From Blastobasis lacticolella (Eukaryota; Arthropoda; Insecta; Lepidoptera; Blastobasidae), in the NCBI GenBank assembly GCA_905147135.1, contig LR990044.1, positions 15,938,122-16,002,121 on the forward strand: 64,000 bases of DNA, in the 5' to 3' direction. Positions 1-11,712 of this stretch are shown piece after piece (position 1 is the stretch's first letter; each line of letters starts with the position of its first letter). The translations under genes and the position numbers were made by a program. The notes beneath the pieces were generated by a model, which made no database searches, was not told where the DNA came from, and was given only the letters and a program-made list of their open reading frames with translations.

Positions 1-560
1 GGCTCAAGTCAGACCCCATTTGGATTATTGCTCTCATCTATGGGCGGGAGCGCCGGCATATCAGCTTGGTCCTTGTGACTTGATCCAAAAGCGCGCTGTG
101 AGAATTGTCGGTGTTACCATGCTCACAAGTGGTATTGAGCTGCTGAGCCAGCGGAGGGATTTCGCCTCCCTTTATGTGTTCTACCGCTTGTACAACGGTG
201 TTTGTTCTGAAGAACTGTTTGACATGATGTCTATAGCTACATTCTATCATCGCACCGCTCGCCACCGACGGGAAGTTCATCCTTACACCTTGGAGCCAAA
301 TTGGTCGCGAACTGTGCGGTTCCAGACGAACTTACTCCCACGCACAGTAAGGTTGTGGAATTAACTACCTGGAGAGGTTTTCCCTGGAGAGTATAACATG
401 GAGTTCTTCATGAAAGGGGTTAAAAGGTTTTTACAGAGTCGGCAACGCGTGGGTGAAGCCCCTGGTATTGCAAATGTCTATAGTCTACGGTGACTGCTTA
501 CCATCAGGCAGGCCTTAAGCTTGTTTGCCACCTTGGTGGTATAAAAAAATACTCAAAAGC
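1..560 (+). mobile_element. LINE reverse transcriptase C-terminal remnant in FAS copy 1 intron
   Basis: A + strand reading frame (20-364, continuing past a stop to about 490) encodes the C-terminal tail of a non-LTR retrotransposon ORF2, recognisable by PHLDYCSHLWAGAP and the following QKRAVRIVG block typical of insect jockey/CR1-type elements. It sits in the intron before the first visible exon of FAS copy 1. The same remnant lies in the corresponding intron of copy 2 (44222-45300), so it was inserted before the tandem duplication. The frame is broken by a stop at 361, so it is dead. The exact clade is uncertain. Confidence 0.8.
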
Positions 561-725
561 AGGATTGGAATATCAGGAATATTTTAAATTGTCATCTCTC
601 TTTATTTATGACATATGCGTACTATCCAACCCTTTGGATGGCGCTTATCAAAACAACCTATCCGTCATTACTAGTAGGTTAACCGACCGCCGCAAGAAAA
701 ATAAAACATTATCTGACTGTTACAG

Positions 726-3700
726 TTCATGGCGAAAACAAGATGTCGATGTTCAAACATATTCCATGAATCTTCAAAATGAGTTAGAATGCTCTGTTAT
801 TTTGAATGAAGCTATGAAGCTAGGTGATATCGAAGGCATATTTATTACACAAGATTCTAAAATACAAACTGAGAATTTGGAATCAATTGATTTTCTCGAT
901 CATTTTGATAAAACTGCGTTTGTTGTTGGCAATTTGGACTATGTTTCGAGAAATATTTGCCCCAAATTAAGGTAAGTAATTTTAACTTAGTAAGTTAATT
1001 ATGTTGTGCATAATTTCAAAGCAGGTGACTCTATGTACCAAGGTTAACATCGCAGTGAATATTTAACATATTGCAATTTTATATTTAGTTTAACCATTGT
1101 TTTATGTTGTAACGGGTTAGTTACTTTTTTTCTTATCGAAGTGCAATATCTAAAACTCAAAGATATAATTATTATTATTATAGACAGAGGATAAAACAAA
1201 CTATTTTTAGTGTCATTTTCTAAGTTCATATAATTAACATCATATTATATTATGCACAAGGCACAATAATAAACATTGTTTTATTAAACTTAGTTTTAAA
1301 ATTAACTGCAGTCCTAAAATTTCCAGATTTTTCGTAGTAGTAAGTCATGGATCCGAGAATGCAATCGCTGCGTACACCACGTCCATATCGCATAGCATTT
1401 GTCAGAAACGAAATGAAGTAGGGTTACCAGCACTCTCATTCCATGTGCCCTTGATAAACTTGGTAATACTTACTTTATTTTAATTGGTTTTCTTACATAT
1501 GTGTCAATAGTAAGACAACTTTTAAATATAAATTCCTTATTTTTTCCAGATTGACAATAATATTGATATGAAATCGTCTCGACTTGAACCCCAAACATTA
1601 AAAAATGTATTTGACTCATTAGAAACTAGTTTAAAGCTCAAACATGAAGATGCTATTACATTTGTAATGAATAAACAAGCAAACAACTTATTGAACAAAA
1701 TATTAAATGTTTTAGGTAAGTAAAGAAATATTCCCTTTTTTTGACATCTTTAGGATGATACTGCAAATTACAGGCATCAGGAATGATAACTAACACAAAT
1801 CCTATGTATATACGACATACAACTCAGTTCCTGCTGTTGGTTTTTATAAAAAACATTTGTCAGAGTGATAGTTTATTGACTATCTCTGTTATTATATGTA
1901 ATTTAAATATTACAACTTCATAATGTAACATTTTTAAACATCAGATTACAAAGTTAAATATTTTGCAGATGTGAAATCAATAGAGGATGTGCCTGAAAAT
2001 ACTACTCTGAAGCAGCTTGGTCTTAACGACTCTAATATTCGCGAAGTTACAACTATACATAGAAAGTTTACAAATATGTACCATGGAGCATTGGAAAAAT
2101 TGACTATCAAAAAGTACTTGCCTACTATTGACTTTTATAAATTAGTTTGAGATAATTATGTGTGTAGACTTACTGAACAGACTTAATTACAAAAATGTCA
2201 TTTTCAGGTTAAAGGAACTTTCTAATGAAACCACTAGAACTAAGGAAAGCTTGCAAACATTCTTTACGTTTATTGATAAGGATGAGCTCACGGCAACAGA
2301 ACCCTTGCTATCAATGATTACTAAATTTAGCAGTTCGCAGAAAACAGAGGTTTGTATATTTATTAAATGATTGTTTATTTATGGATTAACAATGAAGTCA
2401 GCAATGCTACTGTTAATACAAATACGATAATTTGGTAAGAAAAGTGGAAAGTTGGTGGTGGATAAAGCGGTCGAGGACTTTGGATAAGAATGATAGAATA
2501 GAGATGGGATGTAAATCAGAGGAGACACAGGATATGTTTTTTTAGGAATGGGAATCAGTAAGGCTTCCTTCCAAAGTCTCGGGTAATGTCTTGTATTAAC
2601 AGATGTATTAAAATGTTATCAATAACTGGAGCAACAACGCCAATTACAATTTAATTTAATTTAATATCATATTTATTTCTATCATATTTATGTCAATGTT
2701 TTCCTGTTAAGTAGCACCTACTTAATCACTTTCAGCATGGCCTGCTCGTTTACTATTAGACAAAGTCCGCCTATTGCTGTAATTTGTGCAATAAAGTTTT
2801 TAAACAAATAAACAAAACAATTAAAGGCACAATCATGTTACGGCACATTTCAACATTGCTAATAGCATTAGATAATTGTGGTGCAATTGACGTATTATAA
2901 TTTAGTAGTTATAAACATTAAGTTAATGGGTTTAAATATTTATATCAAATTCTTTCAGAAAGAAGAAGAGCTGGACCCCAAGGCGGATTACCTAATGTTA
3001 ATTCCAGGATTTAACGGTCATCATCAGATCTTCAACATAATTTGTGAGAGACTCAAGTTGCAAGCAATGACACTGCAATTGGGACCTGACTTAACCAACG
3101 AGACTATTCATGAGACTGCTGTTAATATTTTAAAAGTACGTTGAGCTATCTACTGTATTATCAAATAAATAAGTGATTGAATTATTGACTAGTTACATTC
3201 GCTTGGAAAACATGAAGATTACTTGTTTTTTTATTTTACAGTTCATGAAGAGGAGATTTGAATTGAAGTCAAAGTTTTATTTGCTGGGATTTTCCTATGG
3301 CGTCAATATCGCGCTGGAATTAGCTTCGTTAATCGAAAAAGAAGGTACATGACATTTATTAATAACACTTAAATTCATTTGAAGTTAAAACCGTAATCTT
3401 ACATTTATGTAAGGTTTGTGTTCAATTTTTATTATATTTAAATCTTCTTCGATTACAATTATAAAGAGTTTAAATAAATATAAATATCACATTTGTTTTT
3501 GTCCAGTGCTTAACAACGACATTTTATGCGTTTCCAGGGTACGTGGGAATAGTGTATTGCTTGGATAGCAGCCCCGATGCTCTGCGTGTTCAGCTGGATG
3601 CCTTCCTTGGTAATTTGTCAGACTCTGATCTTCAAAATGCCATTGTCGAGCACATGTACCACCTCATGTCAGGCAAAGACGACTATGATCTCAAGGATGA

Positions 3701-4112
3701 ATTGAAGAATGTGCAAAACTGGTCTCAAAAGATCGATTTATGCATAAGCAAGCTCCGTGGGTTGGTCACTTATTCCAGTCAATATCAGAGATCACTTCTT
3801 CAGGCTGCATATAACAGATTCAACTATGCTAAGAGTTACGAGCCAGATTTCAAACTTGAGTCAGAAATAATACTTATGAAAGGGATCCCTCATCCTGATG
3901 CAAAGAATTTATCTGAAGATTACGGCCTCTCCAAATACTCTAAGCATCCGATAAAAGTTTTTAACTTGGATAGCGAACATGCATTGACTCCATATGATGG
4001 TAGGGTTTCCAATATAGTGAACCGTTTCCTTGAGCCAAGGATAGTAGATGCATTTACTAAACAAAATCAATGCCAAGCCTACATATATAATTGGCAAAAA
4101 ATCTTGTTCTAA
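726..4112 (+). CDS. Fatty acid synthase-like protein, copy 1, 3' part only (end of KR, ACP, thioesterase)
   Basis: Eight exons: 726-971, 1327-1462, 1550-1715, 1969-2113, 2208-2349, 2959-3135, 3242-3344, 3538-4112 (TAA at 4110). Phases match throughout and all junctions are GT-AG. The product is the C-terminal region of an animal type I FAS: the second half of a ketoreductase-like domain, an acyl carrier-like domain with LGLNDS where LGxDS is expected, and a thioesterase with the nucleophile elbow GFSYG, the Asp in CLDSSP and the His in LDSEHAL. The gene continues to the left of the window. It is nearly identical to copy 2; my hand count over about 1,690 aligned coding bases is 16 silent and 7 replacement differences. 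The KR and ACP oddities are shared with copy 2, so they predate the duplication. The first exon start (726) is set by the acceptor after a ttatctgactgttacag tract and by alignment of the SSWRKQ residues with the FAS family. Confidence 0.93.
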
Positions 4113-4168
4113 TTCGGGTGGAATACGTTTAGTCATTAAGTTTATTTATGGCCACTTATAGGGTAAAA

Positions 4169-4174
4169 AATAAA
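4169..4174 (+). promoter_or_regulatory. Polyadenylation signal of FAS copy 1
   Basis: AATAAA lies 57 bases after the stop codon. The same signal is found after copy 2 at 53926-53931, within a 3' UTR that remains clearly similar between the copies for about 150 bases. Confidence 0.7.
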
Positions 4175-4257
4175 CCGATATTTCTAAACTGTGTTTCATT
4201 TTAAGACTTTAGTCTTAACACGTGAAAAAACTAATTAATTACACTTTTTCAAATCTC

Positions 4258-4440
4258 TATTTTAAGGCGTATGAAAATATACGAGTATACGAATGTGGAA
4301 AAGGCGAGAGAGGTGTGTCAGGATCGTTGTTGGCAGGTTGTGGCACTCGATAGTCTTTGCCTACCCCCATGGGATACGGGCGTGAGTTTATATGTATGTA
4401 ACGATATCCAAAAATAGCGATGATACGAGATTTAAAATAA
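4258..4440 (+). repeat. RTE-type LINE 3' tail, shared with the region 3' of copy 2
   Basis: The block with GAGAGAGGTGTGTCAGGATC followed by TTTGCCTACCCCCATGGGAT is the common 3' tail of lepidopteran RTE-like LINEs. Both the tail and its flanks match 55450-55640, which there lies inside an intron of the odorant receptor gene. In copy 1 the block follows the FAS 3' UTR almost directly, which suggests a deletion of the intervening 1.4 kb (see findings). Confidence 0.65.
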
Positions 4441-5084
4441 TTCCAGGAATTTACTCATTCGTGAAAGTAAATGTTTGATTTTTCTATATGAAAAGACATT
4501 CAGCGAGTTAGTATTAGCTAAGTAAATAAAGTATAAATAGAGATAGAAAAAGTAGCACACAGCTTTAATAAGTAGGGAGTATAAAACGGAAGTTTCCATT
4601 GGTGTGGATTTCATCGCTACCTATTTTACTTTACACAAGTAAAGCAAATACTTGCAGTCAAATGTACGAAAAGCTTCATCATTGATCGGATATATGCGTG
4701 TTACTTCTACACTTTCTGTACTATGTTGATGTTCTGTAAACACAAGTGTATTGTCCCTACATCTCGTAACTATGTTTACTACTTTTCTTATGTGTCTGTA
4801 TTATATCTCAGATGTAATTTTGGGATTTTTGTTTGGATTTTGTAAGCGACTTCATACGCGCGGACTTGGATTTAAAAATCGTCCAGTACCTATCTGTCTA
4901 TCTATCTATGTACCTACCGTATACCTTTTTTAAATTAATTCAGCTGTTTGGTGCGAAAGCGTAACAGATAGACAGACAGAGCTTTGATAAAAGTTTTATC
5001 AAAGAGACAGAGGGTTTTTCGCATTTAATATAGACTATGTTAGGATGCTATCATACTGCAGACTCTAATCTGGTGGTAATCGAT
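4441..5084. other. Spacer with no recognised gene; short perfect hairpin at 4982-5004
   Basis: No conserved coding sequence was recognised. A 23-base palindrome (CTTTGATAAAA, one-base spacer, TTTTATCAAAG) occurs at 4982-5004. A small minus-strand reading frame at 4432-4614 is hydrophobic, but I do not recognise it and do not call it a gene. Confidence 0.5.
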
Positions 5085-5280
5085 ATTTCCTAAACTACTG
5101 AACCGATTTTAATGGAACAAAGTTAAGAAACATGTCGATTAAACTGGCTTTCAAATAAATGAAACCGTATCGAAATCGGGCCTGCGGTTCGGGAGCTACG
5201 ATGCCACTGACAGTTACTCTCCACCGATACACACGTGTTATAAAACCCCACTTCTTTTGTAGGGGGTTAAAGAGTAACCA
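5085..5280. repeat. Dispersed repeat ending in a GGGGTTAAAGA block
   Basis: A block running from an ACTGAACCGATTTT segment through GGGAGCTACGATGCCAC to AAACCCC...GGGGTTAAAGA. A diverged copy is at 56200-56395 (ACACAACCGATTT, GGTAACTACGATGCCACA, AAACCC...GGGTTTAAAGA). Both carry the sort of sequence often seen beside small non-autonomous elements in moth genomes. No coding capacity. Confidence 0.6.
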
Positions 5281-5635
5281 ACACAGGGTTGCTGTAAACG
5301 GTTGACCGTAATTTACGAATCGAACTGAACGGGAATTACAGCTATAGTAGGCGGCAAATAGATTGGCAATATCGTACATTGACCTTTTTGACAGCTATGA
5401 TTAATGATTTAAATAATCATGAAGATTTTATTGGATTAGTTGTTGAGAGAAAATAAAATGGTGGCCAAGGTGCCCTAACCCGGCGTGAATGAGGTGAGAT
5501 CTGTGAGGAGAGTATGTCATACACGAAACTTTGATCTAAAAGGATTCGCACTACGATTGTGGAATTAGCATTTTTTACTCAAACAACAAAATAAGTAAAT
5601 AGATTACAAGAATTAAGTACAAAAAGCATTATTTA

Positions 5636-5945
5636 TAGGATTCCGTACCCGAAGGCCAAACGGAGCCCTATTGCTGTCGATCATGTGCCCGTCCGTCCAT
5701 CGTCTGTCACAGGCCTGTATCGTTGGAACCGTGAGAGCTGGATCTTACGATTCCGATAGAAACACATTTTCAAGATATGTGTTTCTATGGCTATAATAGA
5801 TCAGTCTTTTTCCGTGTGTTTTCAGATAATTTTTAGCTACCAGCTGGGAGCGGAAGGCACAGGACCGGCCTTTGTGGAGATCTCTGAGGGAGGCCTATAC
5901 CCAGCAGTGGGCGTCTTTCGGCTGATATGATGATTATGATAAGTC
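5636..5945 (+). repeat. Two repeat pieces: 'GGATTCCGTAC' family and RTE LINE 3' tail
   Basis: 5636-5715 matches a dispersed family built around TTCCGTACC...GGAACCCT and GTCCGTCCGTC; other copies are at 30640-30765 and near 18145-18165. 5845-5940 (GGCACAGGACCGGCCTTTGT then CCCAGCAGTGGGCG and a TGATGATTATGAT tail) is the 3' tail of an RTE-like LINE and matches 20735-20835. The remaining bases show nothing I recognise. Confidence 0.6.
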
Positions 5946-6375
5946 TCACTCAGCCTATCTATCCTGTGGAATATAGGAGTGAGTTTTATGTGTCTTTTCA
6001 ATATTTTCCTAGTCAGAAATCGACACGGAATCCTGTGCATGCGTTTCGTACCGCTGCATAAATATCACATGTACTCGTAGGTATTGTGCAACTCGAATTG
6101 ATACGGACGGACATAGTTACAAGTAACATTTTTTACTCTATCGGCACAGAATTTCAAAAAATACAACTTTGTTGAACTTTATTGAATTGGGAGCTAATAA
6201 AATCCGAGTCCCGTTTATCTCCGGTATAGTTAAATGGTCGGAAAGTCCTGTTTATGGCATGGACGGTATTTCAAACTTGCACTGTAGTCAATTTATAACC
6301 TGCATGACTTTTTATTATTGCATCGATGAAATCGTATATTGCGGCAGTATGATATATCAGAATGAAATATTATAA

Positions 6376-6575
6376 ACTAGCGACCCGCCCCGGCTTCGCA
6401 CAGGTCTCTTCTTTACTTAAATCTTAACAAATTATATACTTAAACGTTCCTCATTACTCGCTCTGTCTATTAGTAAAAACCGCATAAAAATCCGTTCAGT
6501 AGTTTTTAGATTATCGCGAACAGACAGACAGACGCAGCATGAGACTTTCTTTTATAAATATAGTGATGTAAATAT
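6376..6575 (+). repeat. Dispersed repeat 'CCCCGGCTTCGC...CAGACAGACGC'
   Basis: Begins with GACCCGCCCCGGCTTCGCAC and ends near AACAGACAGACAGACGCAG followed by TTATAAATATAGTGATGTA. A related copy lies in FAS copy 2 intron 1 at 12555-12730 (TGGCGTGACTTCGTTCGCGT ... AAGACAGACAGACGCGGC ... TAGTGATAG). It is non-coding, and a widespread class of insect interspersed repeat has this layout. Confidence 0.6.
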
Positions 6576-7042
6576 TCTTCAAACGGTAAAAAGAGGCTAC
6601 TCGTTTCAACACAGCGCATTTTGTCGTGAAAAATAACATTTATTCCCGGTCGCACCCACTGGAAACAAAATTCCCAGTCAGTCAGTTAACACTACAGTAA
6701 TTTATTCTCTACCGAGCAGATCGAATACCCACAGTTGCAATGTCCCCGAATGAGCAATTTATCCTCGGTTTGTCGCATCCTGCCTCCACCTGCAAAGTCT
6801 TTTGCTAGTCTACGCTTCGCCTGGCCGTAGGGAATCCTTCACTAGCTTGGAAATCCGCGGTCTCTCCCCAAGAACGTTTACCAGGTTGTCGGTTCCCTTC
6901 AGCTTATCTTCTTTAAATATATAATTCTTCGATAAGAAATTTATTGGTGATTTCCAACCGTAGGACAATTAATGACAATTACTGAAACTTTTTTCTGTTT
7001 TATTTTAATGATTTATTTGTGATTATTTATTTGTATACATTT
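6576..7042. other. Spacer without recognised features
   Basis: No conserved coding sequence, RNA gene or repeat was recognised here. A pyrimidine-rich stretch around 6770-6900 has no further identity that I can support. Confidence 0.4.
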
Positions 7043-9555
7043 GGTAAAAGTCGGATACTTGCCCCACTTTTCGAAAAAGCTCTATCATGAAGAAATATAC
7101 TAAAATACTTACTAAGAAATGTGCAACATGTATATCAAAACATAGGTTTTTAATCTTCTATAATAGCCTATATTCGTAAACGAAATTACTATTGGTTTTG
7201 AGTAAATCCTGTTTTACTTGACCTCTCAAAAGGTGGATAGTTACCTACTGTGGCGGATTGTTGCCCCACGGTAGTAATGCTTCGGGGGATAGTTGCCTCG
7301 TGCGGGAATAGACGCCTCACTATGATTTTGTTGAATATAAACAGTGTTTATTATTTACTGATATCCTTTATTATGCAAAATATTAATAATTATTGTAAAA
7401 ACATAGTATTACGTTTTAATTATTTAAATAATAAAATCATCACCATCCCGCGTCTGTCAGGCCGGATCCGCTTTACTGCATTTTCTTCTCTATTTCATCC
7501 GGCCTTTGGTCTCATCTAGACCATGCCAAACAACCACGATATTTTCAGAAGATGGCATACGTCACGTTGCAGCGTTTCTTTGAGATCATCCCAAAAGGCA
7601 GTCTCGCAGTCGGCGCAGCCAGACTGAGGAAGTTGATTTTTAGTCCCCCATCCCTCTCCCCTTTATCGCCAACTATTTTCTGTCTAGATAATAATAATAA
7701 TAATAATATAGTTCTTTATTCAGCCAATAGAGCCATTGTACAATTACATATAATAATAATAATGAATAACAAAAATTAAAATAATAGCAAAAGACAAAAA
7801 TATTACAAAGCAAAAGCAAATTTACATTATTTCTTGTTTGGGTCACGATGTATCGATAACCAATGCCTTACAATAGGGCTTGTCAGGTCTCGCGTTACTA
7901 ACAGTAAAATATTATTATTACTGTGGCGTATTCGTTCCCAAAAAGAAACTATACGTGTCCTAATAATGGCAAAAAAGTCGGGCATCGCCCGCATACTAGA
8001 TGCGCTGCAGTATCTCGGCAACTTCATAAGAATGCGGTATGCATCATTATACTGCACTCTTATTTTACTGAAGGACACCCTCTTATACCTGTACCAGAGT
8101 TGGCACGTATAAAAACACTGACAGAATGCCCTGAAGAGAGTGCCCTTCACCTCCTTACTGCTTTTCGCAAACCTACGTGCAAGCATATTGCACCGAACCG
8201 ACAATGCCCGTCTTTCTCGCTCTACGTCAAGGTCATCTTTGCCATCCTCCGTAATGATGTGGCCAAGATATTTAAATTTTGCAACAATCCGAATCGCTGA
8301 GCCGTTCAAAAATACAGCCGGGACTTTCTCCGGTCCTTTTCCCGCTCTAAAAACCACCATTTCGGTTTTGAGAACATTATACTTCAGTCCATGAGAATTT
8401 GCATAATTCTCACAGACCGAAAGGAGCTTTCTCAATCCGCTGATTGATGGACTGAGGAGCACCATGTCATCTGCGTAACTAAGGTTGTTAACGCAAATGC
8501 CATCGATATGACATCCGATGCCGGTACTCCTCAGGCCGTTGACATAGGCGTTGAAAAGGTCCGGAGACGTTAATTCCCCTTGGCGAACACCGCAGTCTAA
8601 CCTGTATGCGTTAGATGTCGTGTCGCCCCATCGTACATGGTTAGTTTGGCCCCCGTACCAGTGCCTCAACAGCCCAACGACATACTTAGGAACTCCTGAG
8701 CCGAGCAGTTTGCTCCAGAGAATGTTGTAGTTCACTAGATCAAACGCACGGCTCAGGTCCAGAAAACAGGCATACACCGACGTATCACGCTCAACGTAAT
8801 AGTCGACTGTATGCTTGAGGCTGACTATTGCCGAGTCCGTTGAGACACCGGTACGAAACCCAAATTGAGCGTCATCAAAATGCATATTCTTCAGCAATTC
8901 GGGCTGCAGCAGTCGTTCAAACACCTTTCCTATGACTGTGCCCAAAGAGATAGGTCTGTAATTACTAGAAGAGCCTAGATAATGTGGCGCGGCACCACGT
9001 CAAATTTTTGCTTGTACGTGTGAGGCATTTTGTTCACCTAGAATAAAAGCACAGACAAATACATATTTATTTTATAAAGTAAGAAGTCCCAATAAGTTGG
9101 AAAAAACACCAAAAGGAAAAAAGTCCTCGCTTGTTAAATAATTTTATACTTGCGGATAGTTGCCGTAGTTGCAGTTGTAGTAGATGAAAAAAGTAAATGG
9201 GGTGACTATCCTTTTTGATACAGATAGCTGCCCTTTTTATTTGTGAAATAAATAAAACTTATTAAACAATAAAACACGTTATACAAAAAGAAGACTCATA
9301 CCATAATCAGTAATAAAGATATTCAATACTAATTGCTTACTAAAATAATTTTGACGCCCGTCAAAGCCTCAGCGCGGAAGATTTTTGCTCATAAAGACAA
9401 AACGAGTGCACCTACGCTGATGGATTAAATGGCACTAAGGCCTTCGGGAGTGGCACTTTCAATTGTGGTAAAGCGCTAACGCCACCAATATCCCTAACAT
9501 AGTGTATTCAAAACTGGGGCAACTATCCCACTGGGGTAGGTATCCGGCTTTAACC
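7043..9555. mobile_element. Probable DNA element with inverted ends (GGATACTTGCCCCA), interrupted by a LINE
   Basis: Imperfect inverted termini of 24 bases occur at 7043-7066 and 9532-9555 (core CGGATACTTGCCCCA on the left and CGGATACCTACCCCA when the right end is reversed; about 20 of 24 match). Flanking octamers atacattt and ctacatat match at 6 of 8 positions, compatible with an old 8-bp target duplication. Diverged internal repeats of GGATAGTTGCC occur near both ends (7230-7300, 9155-9240, 9510-9530). No transposase was recognised; the centre is occupied by a later LINE insertion (about 7690-8950). Confidence 0.45.
7690..8950 (-). mobile_element. Non-LTR retrotransposon reverse transcriptase fragment
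   Basis: A 372-codon minus-strand reading frame (8945 down to 7827) contains an RT domain: IGKVFERLLQPELL, QFGFRTGVSTDSAI, CFLDLSRAFDLVN, GVRQGELTSPDLFN, the catalytic YADDMVLL box, and FKYLGHII, followed by a C-terminal thumb/connection region. It ends near an (AATA)-rich tail at about 7690-7760, consistent with the 3' end of a 5'-truncated LINE inserted in minus orientation. The frame is open over 1.1 kb, so the insertion is fairly recent. The endonuclease and the N-terminal part of RT are missing. Confidence 0.88.
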
Positions 9556-10396
9556 CTACATATTAAGGGTACCTACTCAAATTTTATCCTAAAGTTAGAC
9601 TACAGCGCTCTAGTCTCTATTTATCTAAGACTTGCAATTAATGCATAACCTGTGTGTCACAATTAACATATTTGATTAATTGATTAACTGATTCTATACG
9701 TGTGTTTTTCACTTTACTCCTCTGGCGGTGGCAAAACAGCTGGACCGATATAGATGATATTTGTGTGTATATTGAGTTGGTTGGATTGTTTTTACCCTAG
9801 ATTACGAACCTTCGTCGATTCGACGACGCGGACTTTTAAAAATCGCGTAACATCCTGCGCACGCGAGCGCACTTCTTCCATACTTTGTCTAATCTCCGTG
9901 AACCGGTTGCCCTCACGCATCATGAGAGTGTTTTTAGTGTAGGGGGCCCGTGAGCGCTATTGCAGCAACCATGGCTCGTCGAATCGCCAATGGTTAGTAA
10001 TAACGTGATTTTTTTACTATTTCAATTCTGTGTTTTTGCGTTCTTATTTCTGTTGTAGATGTATTTTATTTATTTTCAACGCTATTTATTAGTCATTATT
10101 TTAAATACAATTTTCCAGTTATTATTACAAATACGAAAATTCGTCAGGAAGCGATAAAGAAGACCACAATGAAGAGCTGGAAAAAAGCCCTCAAAAATAC
10201 AAAAATGTAAAGAATACTCAGAGACGTATAATGAAATGGGAGCCCTTATTGGCATATTTACATTATCTGCAGCAATGAAACTTAATCATTTACCATCAAA
10301 TAACTCTATTTGACTTTACATTTTATAGAAATCCCCATATTGCACCAAGTGCAATAAATCGTGCGGGAAACACACTTGTCGTGTGTCAAAAATGTT
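9556..10396. other. Spacer, no supported gene
   Basis: No conserved gene was recognised. A weak two-exon micro-ORF (9971-9992 plus 10119-10210) with good splice signals would encode 37 basic residues. It has no recognisable family, and I do not call it. Confidence 0.4.
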
Positions 10397-11186
10397 TTAG
10401 TTGTTAGATTTTAACAAAAAAAAAAATGATTGTAGATTGGCTTCGCTCCAGTCAGAGACTGCCTTGAGAGCTTCGTTCAAACGCTTACCAAATGATCCCG
10501 GAAGCTTGCTTAGAAGGGCTGCGTGCCAAACCCTATCAAAGGCCTTAGAGATATCAAGCGACACAGCAAGGGATTCGTCATGCTTCTTAATGGCCTCACT
10601 CCATGTATGAGTGGCATACACCAGAAGGTCTCCAGTAGACCGACCACGGCGGAATCCGTACTGGTGATCGCTGAGGAGGTCGTTACCTTCAAGATGCGCA
10701 AGGAGTTTGTTGTACAATGCAGGTTCCATAATCTTACAGAGGATGGAGGTGACCGAAATAGGGCGGTAGTTGGAAGGGTCGGCACGGCTGCACATTGGCA
10801 AGCTTCCACGGTTTAGGTGAAATTCCAGTCTGAAGTGAGCGGCGACACAGGCGCGTGAGAACAGGAGATAACTCGGGGACACATCTACGCAGGACTATTG
10901 CTGGTATACCATCAGGTCCACTAGCCTTGTTCACGTCCAGACTCCGCATGATATTTAAAATCTCTTTCTGATGTATACGCACCTCTGCCATGCCTCTGCC
11001 GCAGTCAGCATGGGGTGAGATAGGTGGTGTTTTTCCTGCAGTATCCAAACGCGAATTCGCCGCACAAAGAGATGCAAGCAAATTCGCTTTCTCTTCAGCA
11101 GCAGTGGCCAATATTCCGTCTGGCTTCAGCAACGGTGGCAACGAAGACTGACTGAAATTTGATTCGACCGCTTTTGCCAGAACCAA
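10397..11186 (-). mobile_element. LINE ORF2 fragment (linker and N-terminal RT), frameshifted
   Basis: Two overlapping minus-strand frames (11186-10734 and 10882-10397) together read as a jockey/CR1-type ORF2 segment: NKASGPDGIPAIVL, ETGISPK-like linker, then after a frameshift near 10800 SNYRPISVTSILCKIMEP, QYGFRRGRSTGDLL, SLDISKAFDRVWH. It stops before the catalytic DD box near an A-rich run at 10415-10430. It is a 3'-truncated, non-functional relic. Confidence 0.85.
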
Positions 11187-11264
11187 AACGCATTACTCCC
11201 AGGAGAATAAGAGGCCAGTTTGGCGCCAATGCGGCTTATGTGACAGAATCAAGCCCTTCCGTAA

Positions 11265-11535
11265 GATGCACTGATTGAAAATTTCCGGTGTTGGCCGTGT
11301 GGTGTCCGGCAGAGTATAATAGCACCAACTCATGAGTGTCGTACAAGGCGACTAATATTTACGAGGCAAAAAATCAAGAGTCTCCGTAGTCTGGAAAATG
11401 GGCGGCAGCATTTTTCATTGTTGTATTTAAACACTGCGATCTCCAACCCGCCCGCCAAGCGTGGAGATTATGGCAATAACCTCCCCTTTCGTGGGAGAGG
11501 CCCTGAGTCCTGCAGTGGGCTGTTACGGTCTGTGA
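11265..11535 (+). repeat. LINE 3' tail repeat ending in TGATGATGAT, upstream of the copy 2 promoter
   Basis: Contains CACTGCGATCTCCAACCCGC, GTGGAGATTATGGCAATAAC, GGGAGAGGCCCTGAGTCCTG and GCAGTGGGCTGTTACGG and ends in TGATGATGAT. The same tail recurs at 43600-43865 and 63180-63435. The start (GTAAGATGCACTGATTGAAA) recurs at 60866-60892 in the spacer before copy 3, so the two spacers derive from one ancestral sequence. Confidence 0.7.
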
Positions 11536-11676
11536 TGATGATTTATATAAATCGAAGTCACTGACCAGCCAATGACACTAACAGCAACAAAGAAATCAAA
11601 ATTATAATCATTTATGTAAATATATGTGACTCTAATTATACTCCGATTAAGAAAATAGAATAGACCTTTGTATAAG

Positions 11677-11712
11677 TATATAAAGAATTTTTTTTGTACA
11701 CTCGTGGTCACT
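11677..11712 (+). promoter_or_regulatory. Core promoter of FAS copy 2 (TATA box and initiator-like TCACT)
   Basis: TATATAAAG at 11677-11685 is followed 33 bases later by GGTCACT (A at 11710), matching the spacing of an insect TATA box and initiator. The ATG is 60 bases further on (11770). The whole block from about 11560 to 11769 recurs before copy 3 (about 63700-63889) with the TATA box and TCACT kept, which supports a real promoter. The transcription start is inferred. Confidence 0.6.

Noticed and set aside
678..725. Upstream extension of the first visible copy 1 exon (and 49142-49207 in copy 2), giving extra residues before SSWRKQ
   Set aside because: The two copies differ completely in this stretch, whereas the last 30 bases before the TTACAG acceptor are shared; joining at 726 and 49208 restores the family alignment (LRxW-RxQ) with no insertion. 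So the extension is intron.
9971..10210. Two-exon micro-ORF with good ATG context and splice signals (37 basic residues)
   Set aside because: No family recognised, no promoter or poly(A) evidence; such short structures arise by chance in this amount of spacer.
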